From positions 1 through 8,692 of the forward strand of contig JASLAP010000359.1 of assembly GCA_030147065.1 (NCBI GenBank): a stretch of DNA of 8,692 bases. The letters run 5' to 3'. A program made the position numbers and the translations under genes. Below, in pieces: positions 1 to 5,676 of this stretch. Numbering within the stretch: position 1 is the first letter of the stretch; each line of letters opens with the position of its first letter. The notes under the pieces were generated by a model that was not told where the DNA came from, searched no databases, and saw nothing but the letters and a program-made list of their open reading frames with translations. Source of the DNA: Pseudonocardia sp. GTDB lineage: Bacteria; Actinomycetota; Actinomycetes; Mycobacteriales; Pseudonocardiaceae.

Positions 1-363
1 TGCTGCTGCACGCCCCGCTGCTCACCGCGACCGCCGCGCTGGCCCTGCCCGGTGGGCCGTTCGCGCTGCCGGTGCTGGCGTTCGCTCTGCTCAGACGGGG
101 GCGGCCGGCGCTGCGCTTCCTGGCCGCGGTGACGCTGGTGCCGGTCGCGGTGGCGGCCGCGGTGTGGACCGCGCTCGGCGGGCACGACGTCGAGGCCGGG
201 CTCGGGTTCGCCACCGCGACCGGCACCAGCGTCACCGCGGCCAGGAAGCGCAGCGCCGGGCGCCCCCGGCTGAGCAGCGCGAACGCCAGCACCGGCAGCG
301 CGAACGGCCCACCGGGCAGGGCCAGCGCGGCGGTCGCGGTGAGCAGCGGGGCGTGCAGCAGCA
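1..363. repeat. Large inverted repeat: arms 1-155 and 209-363, 53-bp spacer
   Basis: Base i pairs with base 364-i along the full 155-bp arm. Only three of 155 pairs mismatch (86/278, 95/269, 104/260). The left arm begins at the window's first base, so it may extend further. The spacer 156-208 is not self-complementary. The arms fall inside the sensor kinase gene, so the structure interrupts that gene and is not an intergenic element. No transposase, terminal motif or target duplication is visible. Confidence 0.93.
3..208 (+). pseudogene. Inverted partial copy of the sensor kinase membrane region, with the true continuation of that gene
   Basis: Read on the plus strand, this frame repeats kinase residues about 60-110 almost exactly (one substitution, Ser to Arg). 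From base 156 it then continues as AAVWTALGGHDVEAGLGF. That stretch reads naturally as the next part of the membrane protein, whereas the minus-strand frame opposite it does not. The simplest reading is that bases 156-208 belong to the interrupted minus-strand kinase gene and were joined in inverted orientation. No start codon or ribosome site belongs to this fragment and it runs off the window's left edge. It is either an assembly or amplification chimera or a real inverted duplication. Confidence 0.6.
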
Positions 364-538
364 GCGCGGTGCGCGGGCGAGTCCGGCGCAGCAGCACCGG
401 AGGGACCTGCAGCAGCGCAGCCACGACGCCGACCGCCCACGAACCGGGCGCGATGCCCGGGTCGGCCGCCAGGCCGATCAGGGACAGCCCGACCAGCAGC
501 GTGACCAGGGCCAGGTCGGCCCACCGCTCAGGGCGCAC
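209..538 (-). CDS. Sensor histidine kinase, N-terminal membrane part (broken by a fold-back at 209)
   Basis: This looks like the membrane sensor of a NarL-type two-component system, whose C-terminal kinase part would phosphorylate the response regulator encoded just upstream. Only 110 residues are present, from a GTG at 538 that overlaps the last 11 bases of the regulator gene; that overlap implies translational coupling. They contain hydrophobic segments at about residues 8-24, 34-50, 58-74, 78-90 and 98-110, separated by short Arg-rich loops (LLRRTRPRTALL). This resembles the membrane domain at the start of many actinobacterial HisKA_3-type kinases. No phospho-acceptor or ATPase domain is in the window. 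Below 209 the minus frame stays open to base 1, but its product there (Pro/Ser/Ala-rich) is only the antisense of the inverted copy. The call rests on context and hydrophobicity, since no catalytic motif is visible. Confidence 0.7.
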
Positions 539-1181
539 CGACCAGCCCGTTCTCGTAGGCGTAGACGACGAGCTGGACCCGGTCGCGCAGGCCGAGCTTG
601 GTCAGCAGGTGCGACACGTGGGTCTTGACGGTGGTGCCGGCGACCTGCAGCCGGGCGGCGATCTCGGGGTTGGTGAGGCCGGCCGCGACCAGCGCGAGGA
701 CCTCCCGCTCCCGCCCGGTCAGGTCCGACCGACCGGCCGGCAGCGGCGGCGGGTCGCCCTCGACGTAGGCCGCGACCAGCCGGCTGGTGACCGACGGCGC
801 GAACAGCGACTGCCCGGCGTGCACCGTGCGCACGGCGGCCTGCAGGTCTTCCGGCTCGATGTCCTTGAGCACGAATCCGCTGGCCCCGGCGCGCAGCGCG
901 TCCCAGACGTGCCGGTCGAGGTCGAAGGTGGTGACGACCAGGACCCGCACCGGCGGCCCGTCCAGCGCGGTGATCCGCCGGGTGCCCTCGATCCCGTCCA
1001 CGCCGGGCATCCGGACGTCCATCAGCACCACGTCCGGGCGCAGCCGCTCGGCCAGCGCCGCGGCCGCGGCGCCGTCCCCGGCCTCGCCGACGACCTCGAT
1101 GCCCGGCGCGGCGTCGAGGACGACCCGCAGGCCCGCCCGGACGACGGCCTGGTCGTCGGCCACGATCACCCTCGTCGTCAC
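528..1181 (-). CDS. NarL/FixJ-family two-component response regulator
   Basis: A 217-residue DNA-binding response regulator of the usual length for this family. The receiver domain (about residues 4-118) has the acidic pair D9/D10, the phospho-acceptor D55 (VVLMDVRMPG), the switch Thr84/Thr85 and the conserved Lys106 (GFVLKD). A LuxR-type helix-turn-helix follows (about 152-212: LTGREREVLALVAAGLTNPE, then TTVKTHVSHLLTKLGLRDR). All phosphorylation residues are present, so it should be functional. The start is GTG at 1181, after a purine-rich AAAAGGGGG Shine-Dalgarno. The stop overlaps the sensor kinase start, so the order is regulator then kinase on the minus strand. The 68-bp gap to the divergent transporter holds the promoter. 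The regulon is not deducible, and the neighbouring AEC transporter is only a candidate target. Confidence 0.95.
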   Translation of the reverse strand: MTTRVIVADDQAVVRAGLRVVLDAAPGIEVVGEAGDGAAAAALAERLRPDVVLMDVRMPGVDGIEGTRRITALDGPPVRVLVVTTFDLDRHVWDALRAGASGFVLKDIEPEDLQAAVRTVHAGQSLFAPSVTSRLVAAYVEGDPPPLPAGRSDLTGREREVLALVAAGLTNPEIAARLQVAGTTVKTHVSHLLTKLGLRDRVQLVVYAYENGLVGAP

Positions 1182-1236
1182 CCGGCCCCCTTTTCGCGTC
1201 CATCCTGACAGCGCGCGCGCCGCGTCGTCGGCTCGG

Positions 1237-1252
1237 CATACTCGGTCCGGTG
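1237..1252 (+). promoter_or_regulatory. Candidate -10 box and leaderless start of the AEC transporter
   Basis: CATACT at 1237-1242 resembles an actinobacterial -10 box and ends 7 bases before the GTG at 1250. No purine-rich ribosome site lies between them, so transcription probably starts at or next to the start codon. No convincing -35 box is seen. This is inferred from spacing only. Confidence 0.45.
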
Positions 1253-2197
1253 TCGTCGGTGATCGTCCTCAAGCTGGCGGCGATCTTCGGCGTGGTGGCG
1301 ATCGGCTACGGGTGCGGGCGCACCCGGATGTTCGCCGGCCCCGACGCCCTGCGCCTGCTGACCGACCTGGCCTTCTTCGTCTTCACCCCGGCCCTGCTGT
1401 TCCGGCTCACCGCCACCGTCGACCTGGCGGCCCTGCCGTGGGTGGTGATCGCGGTCTACTTCGGACCGGCGATCGGGCTGGTGCTGCTGGTGTACGGCTG
1501 GCAGCGGATCCGGCACACCGGCGCGGCGCCGTCGGTCCGGGCGATCTCCACGACCTTCGGCAACACCGTGCAGCTGGGCATCCCGATCGTCCTGGCGCTG
1601 TTCGGCGACGAGGGGATGGCCGTGCACATCCCGATCACCAGCCTGCACGCGCTCATCCTGCTGACGGTCCTGACCGTGCTGGTCGAGCTGGACCTCGCCC
1701 GCGAGGGCGACGGGCGCCCGTCGGTGACGGCGACCGCCCTGCTCACCGTGCGGCGCACGGTCGTGCACCCGGTGGTGCTGCCGGTGCTGCTCGGCCTGGT
1801 GGTGAACCTGCTCGGGCTGCCCCTGCCCGGCCCCGTCGACGACCTGCTGGTCGTGCTCGGGCAGGCCGTCGTCCCGGTGTGCCTGGTGCTGATCGGGTTG
1901 GCGCTGGCGCACCACGGCGTCGGCGGCGTGGCCCGGCCGGCGCTGTGGCTGTCGATCGGCAAGCTCGCCGTGCTCCCGGCGCTGGTCCTGGGGGTCGGGT
2001 ACGCCGCCGGGCTGCGGGGCGTGCCGCTGTCGGTCGCGGTGCTGTGCGCGGCCCTGCCGATCGGGTCGAACGCCCAGCTGTTCGCCCAGCGCTACCGGGC
2101 GCTGGAGGCCGAGACGTCGACCGCGCTGGTCGCCTCGACGCTGGCCTTCGTGGTCACCGGCCCGCTCTGGTTGTTCGCCCTCGCCGCGCTGCCCTGA
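1250..2197 (+). CDS. AEC (auxin efflux carrier) family transporter
   Basis: A 315-residue polytopic inner-membrane protein of the AEC/bile-acid-transporter-like fold (Pfam Mem_trans type), the usual length for bacterial members. Hydrophobic helices run from residue 4 to the C-terminus, in two halves separated by a polar loop at about 150-158 (AREGDGRPS). Family hallmarks are FGNTVQLGIP (103-112) in the first half and the broken-helix motif LPIGSNAQLFAQRY (269-282) in the second. Members export or exchange small organic anions such as malate; the substrate cannot be assigned here. The start is GTG at 1250, chosen because it begins the first hydrophobic helix and sits just after a -10-like box. 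It is divergent from the response regulator and convergent with the LysR gene. Confidence 0.93.
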   Translation: MSSVIVLKLAAIFGVVAIGYGCGRTRMFAGPDALRLLTDLAFFVFTPALLFRLTATVDLAALPWVVIAVYFGPAIGLVLLVYGWQRIRHTGAAPSVRAISTTFGNTVQLGIPIVLALFGDEGMAVHIPITSLHALILLTVLTVLVELDLAREGDGRPSVTATALLTVRRTVVHPVVLPVLLGLVVNLLGLPLPGPVDDLLVVLGQAVVPVCLVLIGLALAHHGVGGVARPALWLSIGKLAVLPALVLGVGYAAGLRGVPLSVAVLCAALPIGSNAQLFAQRYRALEAETSTALVASTLAFVVTGPLWLFALAALP

Positions 2198-2208
2198 GCC
2201 CGCTCAGG
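2193..2208. terminator. Hairpin containing both stop codons, possible bidirectional terminator
   Basis: CCTGAG and CTCAGG form a perfect 6-bp stem with a CCCG loop. The two TGA stops of the convergent transporter and LysR genes lie symmetrically in the two arms. The gap between the genes is only 6 bp. There is no T-tract on either side, so terminator function is inferred from position and symmetry. Confidence 0.45.
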
Positions 2209-3112
2209 CGTCCGGGTCGAACGCCCCGGCGTCGCGGAGTTCCCGCACCGCTGCGACCAGGTGCCCGAGTGCCGGGTCGCCGTTGTCGCGGCGCCAGACC
2301 AGGTGGCAGTCCACGGCCGGGCCGGGCTCGGTGAACGGCCGGAAGGAGATGCCCGGGACGGACCGGTCCGCGGCGACGCTGCGCGCGGTGATCGCGAACG
2401 CGGCGCCGGCCAGCACCAGCGGCAGGATCCGGTCCAGGCTCGCCACCTCCTGGTGGACCACCACCCGCACGCCGTGCTCGGCGAGCTGCTCGACCATCCG
2501 GTCGTGCAGCGCCGGGTTCACCGCCCGCGGCACCACCACCAGCGGCAGCCCGGACAGTCGCGGCGCCGGCACCGCCGCTTCGGACGCCAGCGGGTGGCCC
2601 GCGGGCAGCACGACGACCAGCGGTTCCCGCGCGACGACCAGCGAGGTGAGCTCCGCGGTGAGCGCCGGGGTCCAGCCGAAGCCCGCGTCGAGCCGCTGCT
2701 CGGCCAGCGCGACCAGCTGGTCGGGCGTGGTCATCGGCTCCGGTGCCACCCGGACGCCCGGCGCCCGCTCGGCCAGCCGCGCCGACGCCAGCCGCACCAG
2801 CAGTGGCGAGATCGAGTCGGCGTAGCCGAGCCGGACCTCGCCGCTGCGCCCCTGCGCCGCGTGCCGGCCGACGTCGAGGGCGTGCGCGGCGGTCTCGACC
2901 ACCCGGCGGGCCTCGGGCAGGAACGCCTCGCCCCGGCTGGTCAGCCCGACCCGGCGGCTGGTCCGGGTGAACAGCGGGGCGCCCAGCTCGCGTTCGAGCC
3001 GGCGGACCTGCTCGCTCACCGACTGCTGGGTGACGTGCGGCCGGGCCGCGGCCCGGCCGAAGTGCAGCTCCTCGGCCACGGCCAGGGCGTACTCGAGCTG
3101 CCGCAGTTCCAC
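2204..3112 (-). CDS. LysR-family transcriptional regulator
   Basis: A 302-residue LysR-type regulator of typical length. The N-terminal winged helix-turn-helix spans about residues 1-60 (VELRQLEYALAVAEELHFGR, then VTQQSVSEQVRRLERELGAP and FTRTSRRVGLTSRGEAFL). A linker helix follows to about 90, then the periplasmic-binding-like effector domain beginning GEVRLGYADS (91-100). The GTG start at 3112 gives the standard position of the HTH and is preceded by GGAG. The frame stays open far upstream, but that extension is only antisense of the dehydrogenase gene. It is transcribed divergently from the short-chain dehydrogenase across an 84-bp gap. In this family such pairing usually means the regulator activates the neighbour in response to a small ligand and represses itself. 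The ligand is unknown. Confidence 0.95.
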   Translation of the reverse strand: MELRQLEYALAVAEELHFGRAAARPHVTQQSVSEQVRRLERELGAPLFTRTSRRVGLTSRGEAFLPEARRVVETAAHALDVGRHAAQGRSGEVRLGYADSISPLLVRLASARLAERAPGVRVAPEPMTTPDQLVALAEQRLDAGFGWTPALTAELTSLVVAREPLVVVLPAGHPLASEAAVPAPRLSGLPLVVVPRAVNPALHDRMVEQLAEHGVRVVVHQEVASLDRILPLVLAGAAFAITARSVAADRSVPGISFRPFTEPGPAVDCHLVWRRDNGDPALGHLVAAVRELRDAGAFDPDA

Positions 3113-3122
3113 GCCGCTCCGA

Positions 3123-3143
3123 TCGACAGGCTGTGCCTGTCGA
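3123..3143. promoter_or_regulatory. 21-bp palindrome, probable LysR binding site
   Basis: Arms TCGACAGGC and GCCTGTCGA are perfectly complementary around a TGT centre. The centre (3133) lies about 64 bases upstream of the inferred dehydrogenase transcription start, where LysR-type activators usually place their recognition site. It also covers the likely LysR start region and ends 10 bases before its GTG, which fits autorepression. It does not follow the T-N11-A rule strictly, so another regulator remains possible. Confidence 0.65.
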
Positions 3144-3161
3144 CCGTACCGCTCCTCGCCG

Positions 3162-3197
3162 TTGATCAGCCCGGCGACGGGGCGCGTAATGGGGACA
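3162..3197 (+). promoter_or_regulatory. Promoter of the short-chain dehydrogenase, probably leaderless
   Basis: TTGATC at 3162-3167 and CGTAAT at 3185-3190 form -35 and -10 boxes with ideal 17-bp spacing. The ATG at 3197 is the seventh base after the -10 box. GGGGA at 3191-3195 lies too close to the ATG to work well as a ribosome site, so a leaderless transcript is favoured. Confidence 0.6.
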
Positions 3198-4036
3198 TGA
3201 CTACCTGGTTCATCACCGGTGCGTCCCGGGGGATCGGCCGCGAGCTGACCGAGCAGCTGCTGGCCCGGGGCGACCGCGTCGCAGCGACCCTGCGCCGTCC
3301 CGAGCAGTTCGCCGACCTGGCCGCCGAGCCCGGCGACCGGCTCTGGACCCGCGCCCTCGACGTCACCGACACCGCGCAGATCCGCGCCGTCGTCGACGCC
3401 GCGTTCGCCGAGCTGGACCGGATCGACGTCGTGGTGTCCAACGCCGGCTACGGCGTCATCGGCGCCGCCGAGGAGCTGTCCGACGCCCAGATCGACGACC
3501 TGCTCGCCACCAACCTGACCGGTTCCATCCAGCTGATCCGCGCGGTCGTGCCGCACCTGCGCGCCCGGGGCGGCGGGCGGATCCCGCAGCTGTCCAGCAT
3601 GGGCGGGCAGATGGCGTTCCCGGGGTTCTCGCTCTACCACGCCAGCAAGTGGGGGATCGAGGGTTTCGTCGAGGCCTTCGCCCCCGAGGTCGAGCCGTTC
3701 GGCATCCGGACCACGCTGGTCGAGCCCGGCATGATCCGCACGTCGTTCTACGAGGCGGTGACCCGCGCCGAGCCGCTCCCGCAGTACGCGGACAACCCGT
3801 TGATCACCCGCGGCACCACGCCGGTCGAGTCGATGCCCGGCGACCAGGCCAAGGTGGCCTCCGCGATGATCGACGTGGCCGCGGTGACCGACCCGCCGCG
3901 CCGGCTGCTGCTCGGCTCGGACGCCCACCGCCTGGTGCGCGACGCGCTGGCCGAGCGGCTGGCTGCCGCCGACGCGCAGCGCGACTCCGCCGCCGCGACC
4001 GACGTGGACGGCCTCAGTCCAGCTCGGACGTCGTAG
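3197..4036 (+). CDS. Classical short-chain dehydrogenase/reductase (SDR)
   Basis: A 279-residue NAD(P)-dependent oxidoreductase with a Rossmann fold, slightly longer than the 250-residue family norm. The cofactor motif TGASRGIG is at 7-14, the acidic LDVTD at 54-58, NAG at 82-84, structural Asn106, and the catalytic Ser134-Tyr147-Lys151 triad (YHASK). Arg33-Arg34 after the second strand suggest a preference for NADP(H). The tail after about 215 is variable, and the last 25 residues (Ala/Asp-rich) look unstructured. The ATG at 3197 gives the glycine motif its normal distance from the N-terminus. The gene is divergent from the LysR regulator and its last 23 bases overlap the 3' end of the convergent ABM gene. 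The substrate, probably a carbonyl or alcohol compound, is not deducible. Confidence 0.95.
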   Translation: MTTWFITGASRGIGRELTEQLLARGDRVAATLRRPEQFADLAAEPGDRLWTRALDVTDTAQIRAVVDAAFAELDRIDVVVSNAGYGVIGAAEELSDAQIDDLLATNLTGSIQLIRAVVPHLRARGGGRIPQLSSMGGQMAFPGFSLYHASKWGIEGFVEAFAPEVEPFGIRTTLVEPGMIRTSFYEAVTRAEPLPQYADNPLITRGTTPVESMPGDQAKVASAMIDVAAVTDPPRRLLLGSDAHRLVRDALAERLAAADAQRDSAAATDVDGLSPARTS

Positions 4037-4349
4037 GGCCGTACTCGCGGGTGACGTGGGCGACGCGGACGCGGTAGTCGGAGTACCAGACCTCGCGTCC
4101 GCGCCGCTGCGCCACCAGGTGCGCCGCGTGCTGCTTCCAGGCCCGCGCCGACTCCTCGTCGCGGAAGTAGGCGACGGTGATCCCGACACCCTCGCGCGCC
4201 GACTCCGCGCCGAGGTAGCCGGGCTGCTGAGCGGCCAGCTCGAACATCGTGTCGGCCATCCGGGCATAGCCGTTGTCGCCCTCGGTGCGCAGCGACGTGA
4301 AGATCACCGCCACGTAGGGCGGTTCCGGTGTCGTGGCGATGTCGTGCAC
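4014..4349 (-). CDS. Antibiotic biosynthesis monooxygenase (ABM) domain protein
   Basis: A 111-residue protein of the small ferredoxin-like ABM fold, which usually acts as a cofactor-free monooxygenase dimer on quinone or polyphenol-like substrates, or as a heme-degrading enzyme. Visible features are a beta strand PPYVAVIFTS (10-19), the segment RTEGDNGYARMADTMFELA (21-39), QQPGYLGAES (41-50), the strand GITVAYFRDEESARAWKQH (56-74) and a Tyr-rich strand REVWYSDYRVRVAHV (85-99). RTEGDNGY and PGYLG-ES recur in a common actinobacterial subgroup of unknown substrate. The start is GTG at 4349; no good Shine-Dalgarno is seen. It lies 54 bp downstream of the deazaflavin oxidoreductase on the same strand and may be co-transcribed with it. 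Its end overlaps the convergent SDR gene by 23 bp. Confidence 0.88.
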   Translation of the reverse strand: MHDIATTPEPPYVAVIFTSLRTEGDNGYARMADTMFELAAQQPGYLGAESAREGVGITVAYFRDEESARAWKQHAAHLVAQRRGREVWYSDYRVRVAHVTREYGPTTSELD

Positions 4350-4403
4350 CCGGCCACGATCGCATCCGCCGGGCCGGGGTTCGACGGGTTTCCGGCCGGG
4401 CCG

Positions 4404-4853
4404 TCAGCGCGCGGTGATCTCGAAGACGGCGACCCGGTCGGCCGCGGCCGCGAACTGGTCCGGGTCGGCGCGCTGGACCAGCCCGAGCCGCACGAAGAAC
4501 CCGACGCCGTGCGGCACCTCCCGCGGGAACGCCCGCATCACCTCGCGGCGCAGGTCGGGGTCGTGCACCTCGTGCAGCGCGATCCGGCGCACGGACCGCC
4601 GGTGTCGCAACTCGCCGTGCCCGGCCGCCCGGGCGTTGCGGGCCCAGTCGGACCGGGGGAGCCCGGCGATCACGTACTCGCGGCCGTCGACGTGCAGCGG
4701 GGAGACGGGGGTGGAGCGCGGGGCGCCGGTGGTGCGGCCGGGGACGGCCAGCACCCGGACGGTGCCCAGTGGCACACCCAACCGCTGGAACGCCCGGACC
4801 ACCCGGTTCACCGGCCGGAGCCAACCCGGCAGCGCGCCGGTCTGCTGTGTCAT
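4404..4853 (-). CDS. Nitroreductase-family deazaflavin (F420)-dependent oxidoreductase
   Basis: A 149-residue protein of the DDN/F420H2-dependent quinone-reductase family (split beta-barrel), the usual length. Family signatures are VRVLAVPGRTTGAPRSTPV (32-50), which forms the F420-phosphate-binding region, then VDGREYVIAG (55-64) and W70-ARN73-ARAAG, then GELRHRRSVRRIALHEV. Members reduce quinones, nitro compounds or other electrophiles with F420H2 and often sit at the membrane; the substrate here is unknown. The start is ATG at 4853, preceded by GAAGGGAT at good distance. The ribosome site touches the first MarR-type palindrome (4863-4877), so binding there could block both transcription and translation. 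It is divergent from the MarR gene by 51 bp and likely first in a two-gene transcript with the ABM gene. A paralogue begins at 8278. Confidence 0.93.
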   Translation of the reverse strand: MTQQTGALPGWLRPVNRVVRAFQRLGVPLGTVRVLAVPGRTTGAPRSTPVSPLHVDGREYVIAGLPRSDWARNARAAGHGELRHRRSVRRIALHEVHDPDLRREVMRAFPREVPHGVGFFVRLGLVQRADPDQFAAAADRVAVFEITAR

Positions 4854-4862
4854 GACAGATCC

Positions 4863-4877
4863 CTTCGATAGTCGAAG
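4863..4877. promoter_or_regulatory. Operator palindrome 1 of the MarR/oxidoreductase divergent promoter
   Basis: CTTCGA and TCGAAG flank a TAG centre, a perfect 6-bp-arm palindrome. The same core, CTTCGA-N3-TCGAAG, occurs at 4899-4913, with centres 36 bp apart. This copy lies beside the oxidoreductase ribosome site and at about -35 of the MarR promoter. It is probably bound by the adjacent MarR protein. Confidence 0.75.
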
Positions 4878-4891
4878 TAATGTCCCCAGGG

Positions 4892-4916
4892 TATATTGCT
4901 TCGAGTGTCGAAGCAA
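4892..4916. promoter_or_regulatory. MarR promoter -10 box and operator palindrome 2, centred on the MarR start codon
   Basis: TATATT at 4892-4897 is a strong -10 box. The palindrome at 4896-4916 has perfect 9-bp arms, TTGCTTCGA and TCGAAGCAA, around the centre GTG (4905-4907), which is the likely start codon. The expected transcription start falls on or next to this GTG, so the message would be leaderless and the operator centred on +1. This suggests tight autorepression. Confidence 0.75.
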
Positions 4917-5369
4917 ACAGCGGACGTCGAGCGGGTGGCCCGGGCCGCGGCCGACTTCGGGGCCGCGGCCGACGACGTCGACGCCGCGACCGCCGTCGCC
5001 CTCGGGGTGAACCGGACCGACCTGCGCCTGCTCGGCCTGGTCCACCGCGCCGGCTCGCTGTCGGCCGGCGCGCTGGCCTCCGCGGCCGGCCTGAGTCCCG
5101 CCGCCACGACCACGGCGGTGCAGCGGCTCGTCGCGGCGGGGCACCTGCTCCGCGAGATCGACCCCGCCGACCGTCGCCGCACGGTGCTCACCGTCACCGA
5201 CTCGGCCGCCGCCTCCATCGCCCTCGCCTACGGCCCCGTCGCCGACGACGGCCGGCGCGAACTCGCCGGCTACCAGTCCGCCGAGCTGGCCGTGATCGAG
5301 CGCTTCCTGCGCGCCGGGATCGACCTGCAACGCCGCCACGCCGCCCGCATCCGCACCCTGGCGCCCTGA
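4905..5369 (+). CDS. MarR-family transcriptional regulator
   Basis: A 154-residue winged-helix regulator of normal MarR length. The DNA-binding part comprises VNRTDLRLLGLVHRAG (35-50), a helix at GALASAAGLSPAATTTAVQR (55-74) and the wing REIDPADRRRTVLTVTD (83-99) with the family's D-x-R-R motif (D87/D89-R90-R91). N- and C-terminal helices form the dimer interface. Two starts compete: TTG at 4896 and GTG at 4905. GTG is preferred because the -10 box TATATT would place transcription start there, after the TTG's first bases. The gene faces away from the deazaflavin oxidoreductase, and shared palindromes in the gap suggest it represses that gene and itself until a ligand (typically phenolic or electrophilic) binds. 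No Cys is present, so thiol-based sensing is unlikely. Confidence 0.92.
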   Translation: MSKQTADVERVARAAADFGAAADDVDAATAVALGVNRTDLRLLGLVHRAGSLSAGALASAAGLSPAATTTAVQRLVAAGHLLREIDPADRRRTVLTVTDSAAASIALAYGPVADDGRRELAGYQSAELAVIERFLRAGIDLQRRHAARIRTLAP

Positions 5370-5392
5370 TCACGGACCCCGTCCGGCCGGGG

Positions 5393-5667
5393 CGAGAGCG
5401 ACTCTCGCTCCTAGGCGTCGGGGGCTGCTGCTCCCGGGCGGGCTGGACGAGTGTGACTTTCGTTCGGCTGGGTGGAGCGAGTGCGACTCTCGTTCGGCTG
5501 GGTGGGGCGGGAGCGACTCTCGCCCCACGGGTTCGGGTCGCCGCGCCCGGGCGAGCCGAACGAGTGTGGCTCTCGTTCAGTCGGGTGGAGCGAGTGTGGC
5601 TTTCGTTCGGCCGGGCGGAGCGAGTGTGACTCTCGTTCGGCTGGGTGGGGCGAGGGTGTCGCTCGCC
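5393..5667. repeat. 30-bp tandem repeats with a conserved 15-bp core, in a convergent non-coding gap
   Basis: Eight copies of a core like CGAGTGTGACTCTCG begin at 5393, 5448, 5478, 5508, 5561, 5591, 5621 and 5651. Five copies (5448, 5478, 5591, 5621, and 5561 with changes) are full 30-bp units ending TTCGGCTGGGTGGAG. Spacing is 30 bp except for two larger steps of 55 and 53. Cores vary mainly by transitions (GAC/GGC, TCT/TTT). The first core is a perfect inverted repeat (GCGAGAG, CGA, CTCTCGC at 5392-5408). Another, at 5558-5578, pairs GAACGAG with CTCGTTC over a 7-base loop. These fill most of the 307 bp between the convergent MarR and TetR genes. Because 30 is a multiple of three, several frames stay open, but none has a credible gene. 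Confidence 0.88.
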
Positions 5668-5676
5668 GGGGTGCCG

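Noticed and set aside
1..363. Insertion sequence or transposon terminal repeats
   Set aside because: The 155-bp arms code for kinase membrane segments and the 53-bp spacer has no transposase. There is no target-site duplication, so a fold-back event explains it better.
72..1208. Long plus-strand open frame over the kinase and response-regulator region
   Set aside because: Apart from the first 45 residues (the inverted kinase copy), it is the antisense of the response regulator, with no recognisable domain. The regulator frame has a complete family signature.
2261..3196. Plus-strand extension upstream of the dehydrogenase
   Set aside because: It is antisense to the LysR gene. The ATG at 3197 starts the Rossmann fold at its normal place and follows a good promoter.
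3113..4267. Large N-terminal extension of the LysR gene in the same minus frame
   Set aside because: The extension is antisense to the dehydrogenase gene and is His/Gly/Asp-rich low-complexity sequence. The GTG at 3112 gives the normal LysR length and HTH position.
4896..4898. TTG start for the MarR gene
   Set aside because: The TTG overlaps the last two bases of the TATATT -10 box and would lie upstream of the expected transcription start. GTG at 4905 is better placed.
5393..5667. CRISPR array
   Set aside because: The 30-bp units are contiguous, with no unique spacers between them, and no cas gene is present.
5411..5676. Open frames through the 30-bp repeats, on both strands
   Set aside because: They are open because the repeat length is a multiple of three and contains no stop. 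There is no start with a ribosome site and no protein-like composition; conservation is at DNA level.
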